A program made the position numbers and the translations under genes. A stretch of 64,000 nucleotides of DNA from Paractinoplanes maris. GTDB lineage: Bacteria; Actinomycetota; Actinomycetes; Mycobacteriales; Micromonosporaceae. The notes beneath the pieces are model-generated. The model did no database searches and had not been told where the DNA came from. It worked only from the letters and a program-made list of their open reading frames with translations. The stretch is from contig NZ_JALPVL010000017.1 in assembly GCF_023544465.1 (NCBI RefSeq), positions 1 through 64,000 on the forward strand. Direction: 5' to 3'. Below, piece by piece: positions 1-10,167 of this stretch (positions are counted from its first letter, which is position 1; every line of letters starts with the position of its first letter).

Positions 1-48
1 ACGCGCCCGCGGGGGTGGGGTGCGTGGGGGGGGCGTCTGCGGCCTGCG

Positions 49-63
49 CCCCCCCCCCCCCCC
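49..63. repeat. homopolymer run of 15 C
   Basis: Fifteen consecutive C residues, with G runs of 4-8 just before them. The flanking 1-144 stretch shows no gene I can support. Such runs are prone to length errors in sequencing, so the exact count is uncertain. Confidence 0.85.
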
Positions 64-144
64 ACGACCCCGAGGATCGTGTGCCGTTCGACCAGTTCGA
101 TCATGCGGTGACGATACGGAGGCGGTGCCCGATGTGCCGCTGAT

Positions 145-1140
145 TTACAGGTCGAGCACGGTGCCGTCGATGTCGCCGAGCTCGGATTCCGTCAGCGCCA
201 GGTTGGTGATGGTGGCGACGTTGTTCTCGAGCTGCTCGACGCTGCTGGCGCCGATGATGAGGCTGGTCATCCGCTCGTCGCGCAGGGCCCAGGCCAGGGC
301 CATCTGGGCCAGCGACTGCCCGCGGCGGCGGGCGATGTCGTTGAGCGAGTGGATCCGGGCCAGGGTCTGCTTGTCCAGGGCGTCCTCGTTGAGGAAGCGG
401 CTGGTGCGCACGCGGGAGTCGTCCGGGATGCCGCCCAGGTAGCGGTCGGTGAGCAGGCCCTGCTGCAGCGGGCTGTAGGCGATGCAGCCGGCGCCGGCGT
501 CCTGCAGCGTGTCGAGCAGGTTGTCCTTCTCGATCCAGCGGTTGAGGATCGAGTACGACGGCTGGTGGATCAGCAGCGGCGTGCCCAGGTCGCGCAGGAT
601 GGCCGCGGCCGCCGCGGTCTGCTCCGAGGTGTAGTTGGACAGGCCGACGTACTGGGCCTTGCCCGCGCGGACCACGGCGTCGAGCGCGCCCATGGTCTCC
701 TCGAGCGGCGTCTCGGGGTCGGGCCGGTGGTGGTAGAAGATGTCCACGTAGTCGAGCCCGAGCCGCTTGAGCGACTGGTCGAGCGAGCTGACCAGGTATT
801 TGCGGGAGCCGAAGTCGCCGTACGGGCCGGGCCACATGTCGTAGCCGGCCTTGGTGGAGATGACCAGCTCGTCGCGGTAGGGCTTGAGGTCGGTGGCCAG
901 GATCCGGCCGAAGTTCTCCTCGGCGCTGCCGGGCGGCGGGCCGTAGTTGTTGGCCAGGTCGAAGTGGGTCACGCCGAGGTCGAACGCGCGGCGCACGATG
1001 TCGCGCTGGCGCTGCCAGGGCCGCTCGTGCCCGAAGTTGTGCCACAGGCCGAGCGAGATGACGGGCAGGCGCAGGCCGCTGCGCCCGGTCCGCCGGTAGG
1101 GCATGGTGTCGTAGCGGTCGCCCGCAGGGGTGTAGATCAC
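145..1140 (-). CDS. aldo/keto reductase, glyceraldehyde-3-phosphate reductase-like (YghZ/MgrA type)
   Basis: A 331-residue NAD(P)H-dependent aldo/keto reductase of the AKR14/YghZ group, a cytosolic (beta/alpha)8 barrel. The usual tetrad is visible: Asp61 and Tyr66 (DLANNYG), Lys97 (STKAGYD) and His137/138 (IFYHHRPD). The C-terminal cofactor segment reads IIGASSVEQL. E. coli YghZ reduces L-glyceraldehyde 3-phosphate and methylglyoxal, so an aldehyde-detoxifying role is inferred, not shown. The GTG start at 1140 lies 6 nt behind a TAGGGT hexamer, which suits leaderless transcription. It diverges from gcvP and its riboswitch. The length is normal for the family and nothing looks broken. Confidence 0.9.
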   Translation of the reverse strand: MIYTPAGDRYDTMPYRRTGRSGLRLPVISLGLWHNFGHERPWQRQRDIVRRAFDLGVTHFDLANNYGPPPGSAEENFGRILATDLKPYRDELVISTKAGYDMWPGPYGDFGSRKYLVSSLDQSLKRLGLDYVDIFYHHRPDPETPLEETMGALDAVVRAGKAQYVGLSNYTSEQTAAAAAILRDLGTPLLIHQPSYSILNRWIEKDNLLDTLQDAGAGCIAYSPLQQGLLTDRYLGGIPDDSRVRTSRFLNEDALDKQTLARIHSLNDIARRRGQSLAQMALAWALRDERMTSLIIGASSVEQLENNVATITNLALTESELGDIDGTVLDL

Positions 1141-1146
1141 TACCCC

Positions 1147-1152
1147 ACCCTA
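1147..1152 (-). promoter_or_regulatory. candidate -10 box (TAGGGT) of the aldo/keto reductase gene
   Basis: On the minus strand TAGGGT ends 6 nt before the GTG start, so transcription would begin at or next to the start codon. No Shine-Dalgarno sequence is present. Confidence 0.45.
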
Positions 1153-1200
1153 GAGACATACGGTGGAAACGTGTCCGCTGGTAGGTTGGTTGCCAGCCAT

Positions 1201-1340
1201 GCGGGAGAGACCAGCGGATCAATGATTCGTGATGGCGCCGAAGGGGCAAATCCTCCCCGGAACCTCTCAGGCAAAAGGACCGCGTGGGCAGGCGACTCTG
1301 AAGCCGTCCGTGCTCGTGCGCGGGGTGACAGAGGGGGAGG
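1201..1340 (+). ncRNA. glycine riboswitch upstream of gcvP
   Basis: The conserved core blocks of the glycine aptamer are present: GCGGGAGAGA at 1201-1210, GCGCCGAAGGGGCAAA at 1235-1250, and CCTCTCAGGCAAAAGGACCG at 1263-1282. The GGGAGAG and CCTCTC segments can close the P1 helix. A further helix is possible between CTCTG (1296-1300) and CAGAG (1329-1333), the usual companion helix or degenerate second aptamer. A second CCTCTC at 1353-1358, just before the AGGAG ribosome site at 1361-1365, could compete for GGGAGAG and act as the expression platform (inference). In this family, glycine binding turns on glycine-cleavage genes, which fits gcvP directly downstream. Confidence 0.93.
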
Positions 1341-1370
1341 CCGCCTTGTCGACCTCTCTTAGGAGCCGTC

Positions 1371-4175
<2,805 letters not shown>

Positions 4176-4188
4176 GAAACCCGGTGGT

Positions 4189-4220
4189 AAGCGCGCCCTT
4201 CGTCGTCGGGGGGCGCGCTT
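4189..4220 (+). terminator. hairpin terminator after gcvP
   Basis: A perfect 10-bp stem (AAGCGCGCCC at 4189-4198 with GGGCGCGCTT at 4211-4220) around a 12-nt loop, 13 nt after the gcvP stop. It may act in both directions, because the convergent DUF5999 gene ends at 4281. Confidence 0.8.
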
Positions 4221-4280
4221 TCGCTACTCTGAGTAGCGGTCTGATGTCGGCCGGGGCGCCGACTGTCAGGTACTTTTCAG

Positions 4281-4481
4281 TCAGGCCGCGAGGGCGTGCG
4301 GGGCGGGCCCGCGGTGCGGTTCGATCATCGTGCCGTCGGGCAGGATCTCGCCGGTGTCCTCGAAGACGATGACGCCGTTGCAAAGGAGGCTCCAGCCTTG
4401 CTCGCGGCACGTCGCGACGGTCCGCGCGGCCTCACGATCGACGGCTTCGGCGGTGGGGCAGGGGTTCATGTGCTGGCACAT
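4281..4481 (-). CDS. DUF5999 family small protein
   Basis: A 66-residue protein starting MCQHMNPCPTAEA with a central WSLLCNGVIVFEDTGE. This matches my memory of DUF5999, a small family common in Streptomyces and relatives with no established function. The conserved Cys/His pairs near the N-terminus could bind a metal, but that is a guess. The ATG at 4481 has a plausible GGAGAA ribosome site about 9 nt upstream. It stands alone, divergent from the pabB gene. Confidence 0.8.
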   Translation of the reverse strand: MCQHMNPCPTAEAVDREAARTVATCREQGWSLLCNGVIVFEDTGEILPDGTMIEPHRGPAPHALAA

Positions 4482-4571
4482 CAGGTGTTTCTCCGGTCGG
4501 GGGGCTTGTGTGATGACTCACAACGACGGTGACGGACGTTACCTCAAATCGAACGACGACGGTTCGAGCCG

Positions 4572-5864
4572 GTGACGGTGTCGCCATTGACAGAATCCTC
4601 GTCTCCGATGGTCCACGGAAGCCGGTCGATCGGCCACTTCCCGACACCCCCTTTCGTCGCTCCACCGGGTGCTCCGGCGTCCTGCCAGGGCCGTCACCGT
4701 GCGTCAACATGGTTCCAATGGTCCAGGTGTGACGGTGGTGACCCCGCAGAGCTTGTCGCCGAGTTCCTCGCCGACAACGGACTGCGCGTGCGAAACATTG
4801 ACCGAACGGCTGGCCACGTTCGCCCGATCGGCGCTGGCTCGATCTGCGGAGCGGCACTGTACGTGTCGGCTGATGCCGGTTGCGTAATGGCCGGGGGTGC
4901 TCTGGGGGCGCCTTCGCCGGTGCCGTCGATCCCGGATGTCTATGCCGTGGTCTACGAGCACTTCGCGGGGGACGTCCCGCCGGTGGGGCCGGTGGGGCCG
5001 GTGGGGCCGGTGGGGCCGGTGGCGCCTCTGGCGCCGTTGTCGCCGTTGTCGCTCGGGGAGTGGGAGCCGAGTTGGACGCCGGCGGAGCATGCCGATGCGG
5101 TCTCGGCGGTGCGCTCGGCGATCGGGCGGGGTGACGTCTATCAGGTCAACGTCGTGGGGCACACCAGCGCGTCGTACACGGGAGATCCGTTTCCGGGCCT
5201 CCAGCGGGTGGCCGCGCTGCCGGGGGCTCGCTACGGCGGTGTGCTGAGCGGTGACGGCTGGGCCCTGGCCACGGCGTCGCCGGAGACGCTGGTCGAAGTG
5301 CGCGACGGACGGGTGATCACGCGGCCGATCAAGGGGACCCGGCCGGCCACCGCGCAGGGCCGCCGGGAGCTGCTGGCGTCGGCCAAGGAACGGGCCGAGC
5401 ACGTCATGATCGTCGATCTGTCGCGCAACGATCTGGCCCGGCTGCCCGGGCTGGGGCCGGTCGAGGTGGAGGAGCTTTTCGCCGTACGCCGGTGGTCCGG
5501 GCTCTGGCAGGCGGAGTCGGTCGTGTCGGCGCCCATCGTGGGCGAGCTCGGGCTGGCGTCGCTGCTGCGGGCGCTGGTGCCGGGTGGATCGGTGACCGGG
5601 GCGCCCAAGATCGCCGCGCTGGCCGAGATCGCCCGGCTCGAACCGGTGGGCCGCGGTGTGAGCATGGCCGCGGTCGGCTGGGTCGGGCCCGGCCACCTGG
5701 ATCTGGGGCTGACCATCCGGACCGTGGCGGTGGACGGCGCCCGGGTGCACGCGTGGGCCGGCGGCGGCATCACCTGGGACAGCGACCCCGAGGACGAGGT
5801 GGCCGAGGCCGCCGCCAAGCTGGCCCCGATCCAGCGGGCGCTCGGTTCTGTCGTACCCCGGTGA
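4572..5864 (+). CDS. pabB: aminodeoxychorismate synthase component I
   Basis: A chorismate-utilising enzyme of the PabB/TrpE family. The C-terminal catalytic domain has PIKGTRP with Lys254 (the lysine that marks PabB against the PIAGT of anthranilate synthase), DLSRNDLAR and PGGSVTGAPK. It should aminate chorismate to 4-amino-4-deoxychorismate for folate or pABA-derived products, with a glutaminase partner that is not nearby. The N-terminus is uncertain. Homology seems to begin around DPAELVAEFLADNG (about 4737), there is no good ribosome site, and GTG 4572 and ATG 4608 are the only plausible in-frame starts. Residues about 136-161 form a GPV-rich low-complexity stretch made by a 9-bp tandem repeat. 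Confidence 0.85.
   Translation: MTVSPLTESSSPMVHGSRSIGHFPTPPFVAPPGAPASCQGRHRASTWFQWSRCDGGDPAELVAEFLADNGLRVRNIDRTAGHVRPIGAGSICGAALYVSADAGCVMAGGALGAPSPVPSIPDVYAVVYEHFAGDVPPVGPVGPVGPVGPVAPLAPLSPLSLGEWEPSWTPAEHADAVSAVRSAIGRGDVYQVNVVGHTSASYTGDPFPGLQRVAALPGARYGGVLSGDGWALATASPETLVEVRDGRVITRPIKGTRPATAQGRRELLASAKERAEHVMIVDLSRNDLARLPGLGPVEVEELFAVRRWSGLWQAESVVSAPIVGELGLASLLRALVPGGSVTGAPKIAALAEIARLEPVGRGVSMAAVGWVGPGHLDLGLTIRTVAVDGARVHAWAGGGITWDSDPEDEVAEAAAKLAPIQRALGSVVPR
4978..5022 (+). repeat. 9-bp tandem repeat inside pabB
   Basis: The unit GGTGGGGCC is repeated about four to five times and then decays into GGCGCCTCT-like copies up to about 5056. It encodes GPVGPVGPVGPV followed by APLAPLSPL. The unit length is a multiple of 3, so the frame stays open at any copy number. 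Confidence 0.9.
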
Positions 5865-5961
5865 ACTCGGCCTGTCGTACCCGGTGGGCTCGGTCCTGTC
5901 GTACCCGGTGGGCTCGGTCCTGTCGTACCCGTTGGGCTCGGACTTGTCGTACCCCGGTGAG
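5841..5961 (+). repeat. 24-bp tandem repeat spanning the pabB stop and the gap to the next gene
   Basis: Five copies of a 23-25-bp unit begin at 5841, 5866, 5889, 5913 and 5937, each built as CTCGG, two or three variable bases, then TGTCGTACCC. The first copy contains the pabB stop codon (5862-5864). The last copy supplies the GAGAAGG ribosome site of the reductase gene. Copies three and four are nearly identical, which suggests recent slippage or unequal crossing-over. Confidence 0.9.
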
Positions 5962-5973
5962 AAGGTCTCGGGC

Positions 5974-6549
5974 ATGCCGAAGACGCAGTACTACACCGCC
6001 ACCTCCATCGACGGGTTCATCGCCGACGAGCACAACTCGCTCGACTGGCTCTTCGAGACCGGCGACGGGCGGGAGGACGACAGCGGCACCGAGCCGTTCG
6101 CCGCGTTCTTCGCCGGCGTCGGCGCGTTCGCGATGGGCGCCACGACTTATGAGTGGGTTTTCGCCCACGAGAGACTCGGCGAGCAGCCGCAGAAATGGGC
6201 CGAGTATTACGGCGACGTGCCGTCCTGGGTGTTCACCCACCGGCAGCTGCCTCCGTTACCCGGCTCGACGGTGCACTTCGTCCAGGGCGACGTGCGACCG
6301 GTGCACGCGGCGATGACCGCCGCCGCCGGTGACCGCAACATCTGGATCGTCGGCGGTGGTGAGCTGGCCGCCGCGTTCGCCGACGCCGGCCTGCTCGACG
6401 AGATCATCCTGGGCGTCGCCCCGGTGACGCTGGGCGCGGGCGCCCCGGTGCTGCCGCGCCGGCTCACCTCGTCCCGGCTGACCCTCACCGGGCTCGAGCG
6501 GCGGGGCCCCTTCGCCTATCTGACCTACGCGGTGGGGGCGCCGGCCTGA
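5974..6549 (+). CDS. dihydrofolate reductase family protein (RibD C-terminal domain)
   Basis: A 191-residue protein starting MPKTQYYTATSIDGFIAD, typical of RibD_C/DHFR-like NADPH reductases. Near the C-terminus, WIVGGGELAAAF is the nucleotide-binding loop of the fold, followed by the usual ILGVAPVTLGAGAPVLP. The substrate is unknown; many of these uncharacterised actinobacterial reductases are neither FolA nor RibD. The ATG at 5974 was chosen over an upstream in-frame GTG at 5884 because GAGAAGG (5959-5965) is well placed and the extra residues would only be translated tandem repeat. It lies 110 nt after pabB and may be cotranscribed, although a folate link is only inferred. Confidence 0.88.
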   Translation: MPKTQYYTATSIDGFIADEHNSLDWLFETGDGREDDSGTEPFAAFFAGVGAFAMGATTYEWVFAHERLGEQPQKWAEYYGDVPSWVFTHRQLPPLPGSTVHFVQGDVRPVHAAMTAAAGDRNIWIVGGGELAAAFADAGLLDEIILGVAPVTLGAGAPVLPRRLTSSRLTLTGLERRGPFAYLTYAVGAPA

Positions 6550-6672
6550 CCCGTTTGGCGGCATTCGAGGGATCAGGCACTATGGGGTTCCCGTTCGAGG
6601 CCTCCGCCACGGTCACCGAACGGCCCGGTCGGCACGTCTTGTTTTGTGAGACGGGTGCGGAGAGGGTTGGCT

Positions 6673-7515
6673 GTGACCGAAGACCTGCGTGCGCTGATGC
6701 GGGCGGAGCTGAACAACGAGCGGCCACCGCCGCTGGGCGACGTGGTGGGCGCCGCGCTGCGTGACGGCCGGCGGATCCGCCGTCGCCGTCGCCGGGCGGG
6801 CATGGCGGCAGCCGGCTCGGCCGGGGTGCTGGCCCTCATCCTCGTCGGCGGGGTGGCCGCCTATTCCGAGCCGCCGCATCCCCTCGAAGTCGCCGTCGCA
6901 CCACCGGCCTCGGTGATGCCGCTGTCACCCGCTGCCACCGTCAGCCCTTTGCCGCTCGGCCCGACCGCGTCCGCACCTCCCGGATCTGTGCCAGTCAGCC
7001 CGACCGCCCCCACGACCGGCCGTCCCGGGCGTACGTTGGCGATCCACAGCGGCGTCGCACAGGCCGCCGGAACGCTCGAGAAAGCGACAACGGGGGCCAT
7101 GCTTCATCTTCTGACGCAGCTTCTGCCGTCCGGCCGGACGAGCCGGGCCGCCGTCGCGGACAGCGGCGACCGCCATGTGCAGATCTACCTCGACCGCGGT
7201 GCCGGGCCGGCCCTGCTGCGACTGACCCTCGGCCAGTTGCCGGCCGACGGCAAGCGCCCGGCGCGCGGCGACACAGCGACGGTGTCGATCCTGCACGTCG
7301 ACGACAACTGCCTGCAGGACACGGTGGTCATCGCGCGCTGGCCCGACGGCACCGCCGTCCAGCTCGATGTCGCCTCCTGCCGGGCCCGCTCCCCGCTCAC
7401 CGGCGACGAGGCGGCCCGGATCGTCGCCGACCCCCGGTGGGGCGTGATCATGGACGCCGACCTGGTCAAGGCGGGCGACAAGGAGTTCGGCGGGGCCCCG
7501 GTGTTCGCGTCGTGA
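6673..7515 (+). CDS. single-pass membrane protein, probable anti-sigma-like partner of the downstream SigE-type sigma factor
   Basis: About 280 residues. A short cytosolic head (VTEDLRALMRAELNNE) is followed by a basic RRIRRRRRR patch, one transmembrane helix (about residues 36-57) and a Pro/Ser/Thr-rich extracytoplasmic linker. The globular C-terminal region contains an LHVDDNCLQDT segment. There is no zinc-binding anti-sigma (ZAS) HxxxCxxC motif. The GTG at 6673 was chosen for the GGAGAGG at 6659-6665. Its stop overlaps the start of the sigma gene (GTGA), so the two are translationally coupled. The regulatory role is inferred from topology and this coupling; a plain lipoprotein-like sensor domain is the alternative. 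Confidence 0.7.
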   Translation: MTEDLRALMRAELNNERPPPLGDVVGAALRDGRRIRRRRRRAGMAAAGSAGVLALILVGGVAAYSEPPHPLEVAVAPPASVMPLSPAATVSPLPLGPTASAPPGSVPVSPTAPTTGRPGRTLAIHSGVAQAAGTLEKATTGAMLHLLTQLLPSGRTSRAAVADSGDRHVQIYLDRGAGPALLRLTLGQLPADGKRPARGDTATVSILHVDDNCLQDTVVIARWPDGTAVQLDVASCRARSPLTGDEAARIVADPRWGVIMDADLVKAGDKEFGGAPVFAS

Positions 7516-8003
7516 CCGACGACGAGCAGTTCGCCGAGTTCGCCCAGGCCCACGCCGAGCGCCTGCGCACCACCGCGTTCATGCTGTGCCGCGACTGGCA
7601 CCTGGCTCAGGACCTGACCCAGACCGCCCTGACCAAGCTGTTCCTGAGCTGGCGCCGGGCCGTGCAGTCCGACAACCTGGTCGCCTACGCGCAGAAAATC
7701 CTGCTCCGCGTCTTCCTCGACCACCGCCGGCGCCGCTCCTCGACCGAGTCCACCACCGCGGTGCTGCACGAGCCGGTCTACCGCGAAAGCCCCGAGCTGC
7801 GCCTCACCATGCTCGACGCCCTGGCCCACCTACCCGAACGCGACCGAGCCATCGTCGTGCTGCGCTACTTCGAGGACTACAGCGTCGACCGCGTCGCCGA
7901 CGTCCTGGAACTGCCGATCAGCGTCGTCAAGAGCCAGACCCGCCGCTCCCTGGCCAAGCTGCGCGAGTTGCTGGCCGAGGACCAACTGGCCCTCTTCGCC
8001 TGA
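7512..8003 (+). CDS. SigE-family ECF RNA polymerase sigma factor
   Basis: 163 residues with the two ECF domains. Region 2 covers about residues 10-75 (CRDWHLAQDLTQTALTKLF, with the -10 recognition helix near YAQKILLRVFLDHRRRR). Region 4 follows a short linker (AHLPERDRAIVVLRYFEDYSVDRVADVL and VVKSQTRRSLAKLREL). The GTG at 7512 overlaps the stop of the upstream membrane protein by 4 bp. Target promoters cannot be told from the sequence. The pair resembles the many SigE-type cassettes of Actinoplanes and Micromonospora, where the membrane partner is written before the sigma factor. Confidence 0.92.
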   Translation: MTDDEQFAEFAQAHAERLRTTAFMLCRDWHLAQDLTQTALTKLFLSWRRAVQSDNLVAYAQKILLRVFLDHRRRRSSTESTTAVLHEPVYRESPELRLTMLDALAHLPERDRAIVVLRYFEDYSVDRVADVLELPISVVKSQTRRSLAKLRELLAEDQLALFA

Positions 8004-8047
8004 CCCCCAGCAGCGGAACCCCGACCCGCCTTTATCCCGCCCGCACA

Positions 8048-8200
8048 GCCTGCGCCGCGGTCGCCTCTGCGCTGGTCGCCTGAGCGTGGGCGGCCTTCAT
8101 CGTGGTGGCTGGAGCCTGCGCCGCGGTTGTCCTTGCGCTGGTCGTCTGAGTCTGGGTGGCCTTCATCGTGGTGCCTAGGACCTGCGCCGCGGTCGCCTCG
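8048..8200. repeat. 66-bp direct repeat in the 8004-8522 gap
   Basis: Two full 66-bp copies (8048-8113 and 8114-8179) and a partial third (8180-8200), each starting with CCTGCGCCGCGGT and containing GGCCTTCATCGTGGTG. Weaker matches to the same motifs (CTTTATCC, GGTCGCCTGAG) recur near 8340-8400. The rest of this 519-bp gap holds no gene I can support. On the minus strand the repeat stays open for about 110 codons, but the product is only a 22-residue repeat rich in Asp, Gly and His. Confidence 0.8.
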
Positions 8201-8509
8201 CTCTGTCATCGCCAACTCGAACGCTCAACGGCCCGTGCCCGTGGCTGAGTCGCTGTTGACCTCGCAGGCCGTGGTGGTCAGGTTGCGCCTGAGCTTGAGC
8301 CACCCTTGCCCAGGGTGCGCGAGCCGCGGTCGCCGTCGCCCTGGTCGCCTGAGCAGTAGTCGCCCGCTCTGATCGCCGGGGCCGCGTCGACTGCTTTATC
8401 CGCCCGACACCTGGTGGTCTGAGTCCCGCCGACCGGCTCAGTCGTCTGGGGCCCGGGCGGTCTGTGCTCGTCGGGTGGGCCTGGGCGGCGGCCGTCCGTA
8501 ATGGGCCGA

Positions 8510-8515
8510 TAATCT
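8510..8515 (+). promoter_or_regulatory. candidate -10 box (TAATCT) of def
   Basis: GATAATCT ends 7 nt before the def ATG and there is no Shine-Dalgarno sequence, pointing to a leaderless transcript. Confidence 0.5.
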
Positions 8516-8522
8516 GTCGACC

Positions 8523-9023
8523 ATGACAGTGCGGCCCATCAGGATCTTCGGCGACCCGGTGCTGCGCACCGAGGCCGACCCGGTCACCACGTTCGACGCC
8601 GAGCTGCAGGCCCTGGTCGACGACCTGGAGGACACGGTCCGCGAGCCCGGCCGAGCCGGCGTAGCGGCCCCCCAGATCGGCGTGAGCCTGCGCGTGTTCT
8701 CCTACAACGTCGACGACACGATCGGCCACCTGATCAACCCGACGCTGTCGGACTTCGAGGGCGAGCAGGACGACGAAGAGGGCTGCCTCTCCATCCCCGG
8801 TCTGTACTTCCCCACCAAGCGCGCGATGTCGGTCACCGCCACCGGTTTCGACCGCCACGGCGAGCCGCTGGTCATCCACGGCACCGGTTTCCTGGCCCGA
8901 GCCCTCCAGCACGAGACAGACCACCTCAGCGGCACCCTCTACATCGACACCTTGACCGGCGACGTCCGCCGCCAGGCCCTCCGCGAACTCCGCCGCGTCC
9001 GCCCCACCCCACCGTCCCGTTGA
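8523..9023 (+). CDS. def: peptide deformylase
   Basis: 166 residues with all three deformylase motifs: GVAAPQIG (motif 1, residues 47-54), EGCLSIP with metal ligand Cys88 (motif 2), and the QHETDH motif with His130, Glu131 and His134 (motif 3). It removes the N-formyl group from nascent proteins at the ribosome. The basic C-terminal tail (RRVRPTPPSR) is short. Actinobacteria often carry several def paralogues, and this standalone copy next to no fmt gene may be a secondary one. Transcription is probably leaderless from the TAATCT box. Confidence 0.95.
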   Translation: MTVRPIRIFGDPVLRTEADPVTTFDAELQALVDDLEDTVREPGRAGVAAPQIGVSLRVFSYNVDDTIGHLINPTLSDFEGEQDDEEGCLSIPGLYFPTKRAMSVTATGFDRHGEPLVIHGTGFLARALQHETDHLSGTLYIDTLTGDVRRQALRELRRVRPTPPSR

Positions 9024-9317
9024 CCGACCAGGCCTACCCCGTCCGCCCCGAGCGCTGCTAGATGCCTCACCGTCGGGTTGGCCCGCAGCGCCGGCCGTAG
9101 ATGCTCCATACCGTCGTGTCAGCCGACCGCGCCGACCCGCCGCGTGCCGCCTGACCGATGCTGGCCCAGCCGCGACCGTTGCGGGCGCGGTGGCCGGCTC
9201 CTCGACGAGGATGGGCCTTTGATATCCGGTGCTAGCTTGTGGAGGAAGGTGGTAGCGCATCCGTCGCGGTGGGCCGCCAGGTTGTCAGCCTTTCCGCCCG
9301 GTCCTGGGAGAGATGCG

Positions 9318-9527
9318 ATGACGAGCAACGACACGCCCCCGGGCGCTGCAGGTCTCGGGATCTGGGAAAACATCGGGATCTGGATCGCCTTTGGCGCCGC
9401 CGCCGGCCTCCTCGTCGGGATGTTCCTTGACAACCTCGCTCTCGGTGTCGGGCTGGGTCCGGCCCTTGGTGTGGCCGCCTGGGCCGTCTTCATCGCGCCG
9501 CGAAGGAATGCCCGCGGCGAATCCTGA
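9318..9527 (+). CDS. small two-helix membrane protein
   Basis: A 69-residue protein with a short polar head (MTSNDTPPGAAG) and two hydrophobic, glycine-rich segments (about residues 20-38 and 42-60) ending in a basic APRRNARG tail. The form WENIGIWIAFGAAAGLLVGM followed by a second LGVGLGPALG segment is familiar from short conserved actinobacterial membrane proteins of unknown function. The ATG at 9318 has GGGAGAGA (9307-9314) upstream. It is a single gene; the 294 bp before it show nothing recognisable. Confidence 0.65.
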   Translation: MTSNDTPPGAAGLGIWENIGIWIAFGAAAGLLVGMFLDNLALGVGLGPALGVAAWAVFIAPRRNARGES

Positions 9528-9695
9528 GCGTCGCGCCCGAGTATCCGGCTTCGGGGTCGAACGACTCTCTCATCTCGGCCACGATGCGCGCCGTAACCCA
9601 GGTTCGTCCCCGGATCGCCTACGCGGATGGTGAACGGGCCTCCGGAGCTACCGCCGACACGACCGGCAGGTCAAGATCCGCGAGTGGTGCCGGTT

Positions 9696-9846
9696 CCGCG
9701 AACATTCGGGCAGGCCGCGCTGGGGAACGAGGGGTCGCACGTCGCGAGCATCTCGGCAGGCCGCGCTGGGGAACGAGGGGTCGCACGTCGCGAGCATCTC
9801 GGCAGGCCGCGCTCGGGTATGAGGAGCCGCAAGTCGCGAACATCTG
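9696..9846. repeat. 46-bp direct repeat in the 9528-10167 gap
   Basis: Three 46-bp copies begin at 9709, 9755 and 9801 with GGCAGGCCGCGCT and end in GTCGCGAGCATCTC or a close variant. A partial copy precedes them from 9696. The first two copies are almost identical; the third is diverged. The remaining 640-bp gap has no supported gene. A 12-bp palindrome CATCCTAGGATG lies at 10092-10103. Confidence 0.85.
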
Positions 9847-10167
9847 GCTCCCGAGCGAGCGGACGAAGCCACGCTTCCCATCGCCGCCAGTGACCACATC
9901 GGTCAGTGCACGTACAGGATTGGTGGAGGGCGGGCACGGGTTGGCCCGCTGACGCGCAGCGGTGCTCCGCCGACCGGCAGTGTGGGCATGCGTGATTCCT
10001 CGGGGTTGCCACGCCGAGCCGGCCCCCGGGTTGTAGACGATCACCACCGCTCGCATCGACAACGGTCCGAGGCATCCAGCGCCAAGCATTCCATCCTAGG
10101 ATGCCTTACAGGCGGAGATCACCAGCACAACGGACGAGCGACCCTGCGGGCCGCTCGCGACTTCGAC

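Noticed and set aside
1283-1340. second full glycine aptamer
   Set aside because: The helix CTCTG/CAGAG is present, but a second copy of the core blocks is not.
5884-5973. N-terminal extension of the reductase
   Set aside because: The extra codons are a translated 24-bp repeat, and a proper ribosome site stands before ATG 5974.
7877-8215. minus-strand 112-codon repeat protein
   Set aside because: Overlaps the sigma factor gene end and consists of translated 66-bp repeats; start and ribosome site are lacking.
9709-9846. possible CRISPR or iteron-type origin
   Set aside because: Tandem 46-bp units have no spacers, no replication gene lies nearby and no AT-rich unwinding region is present.
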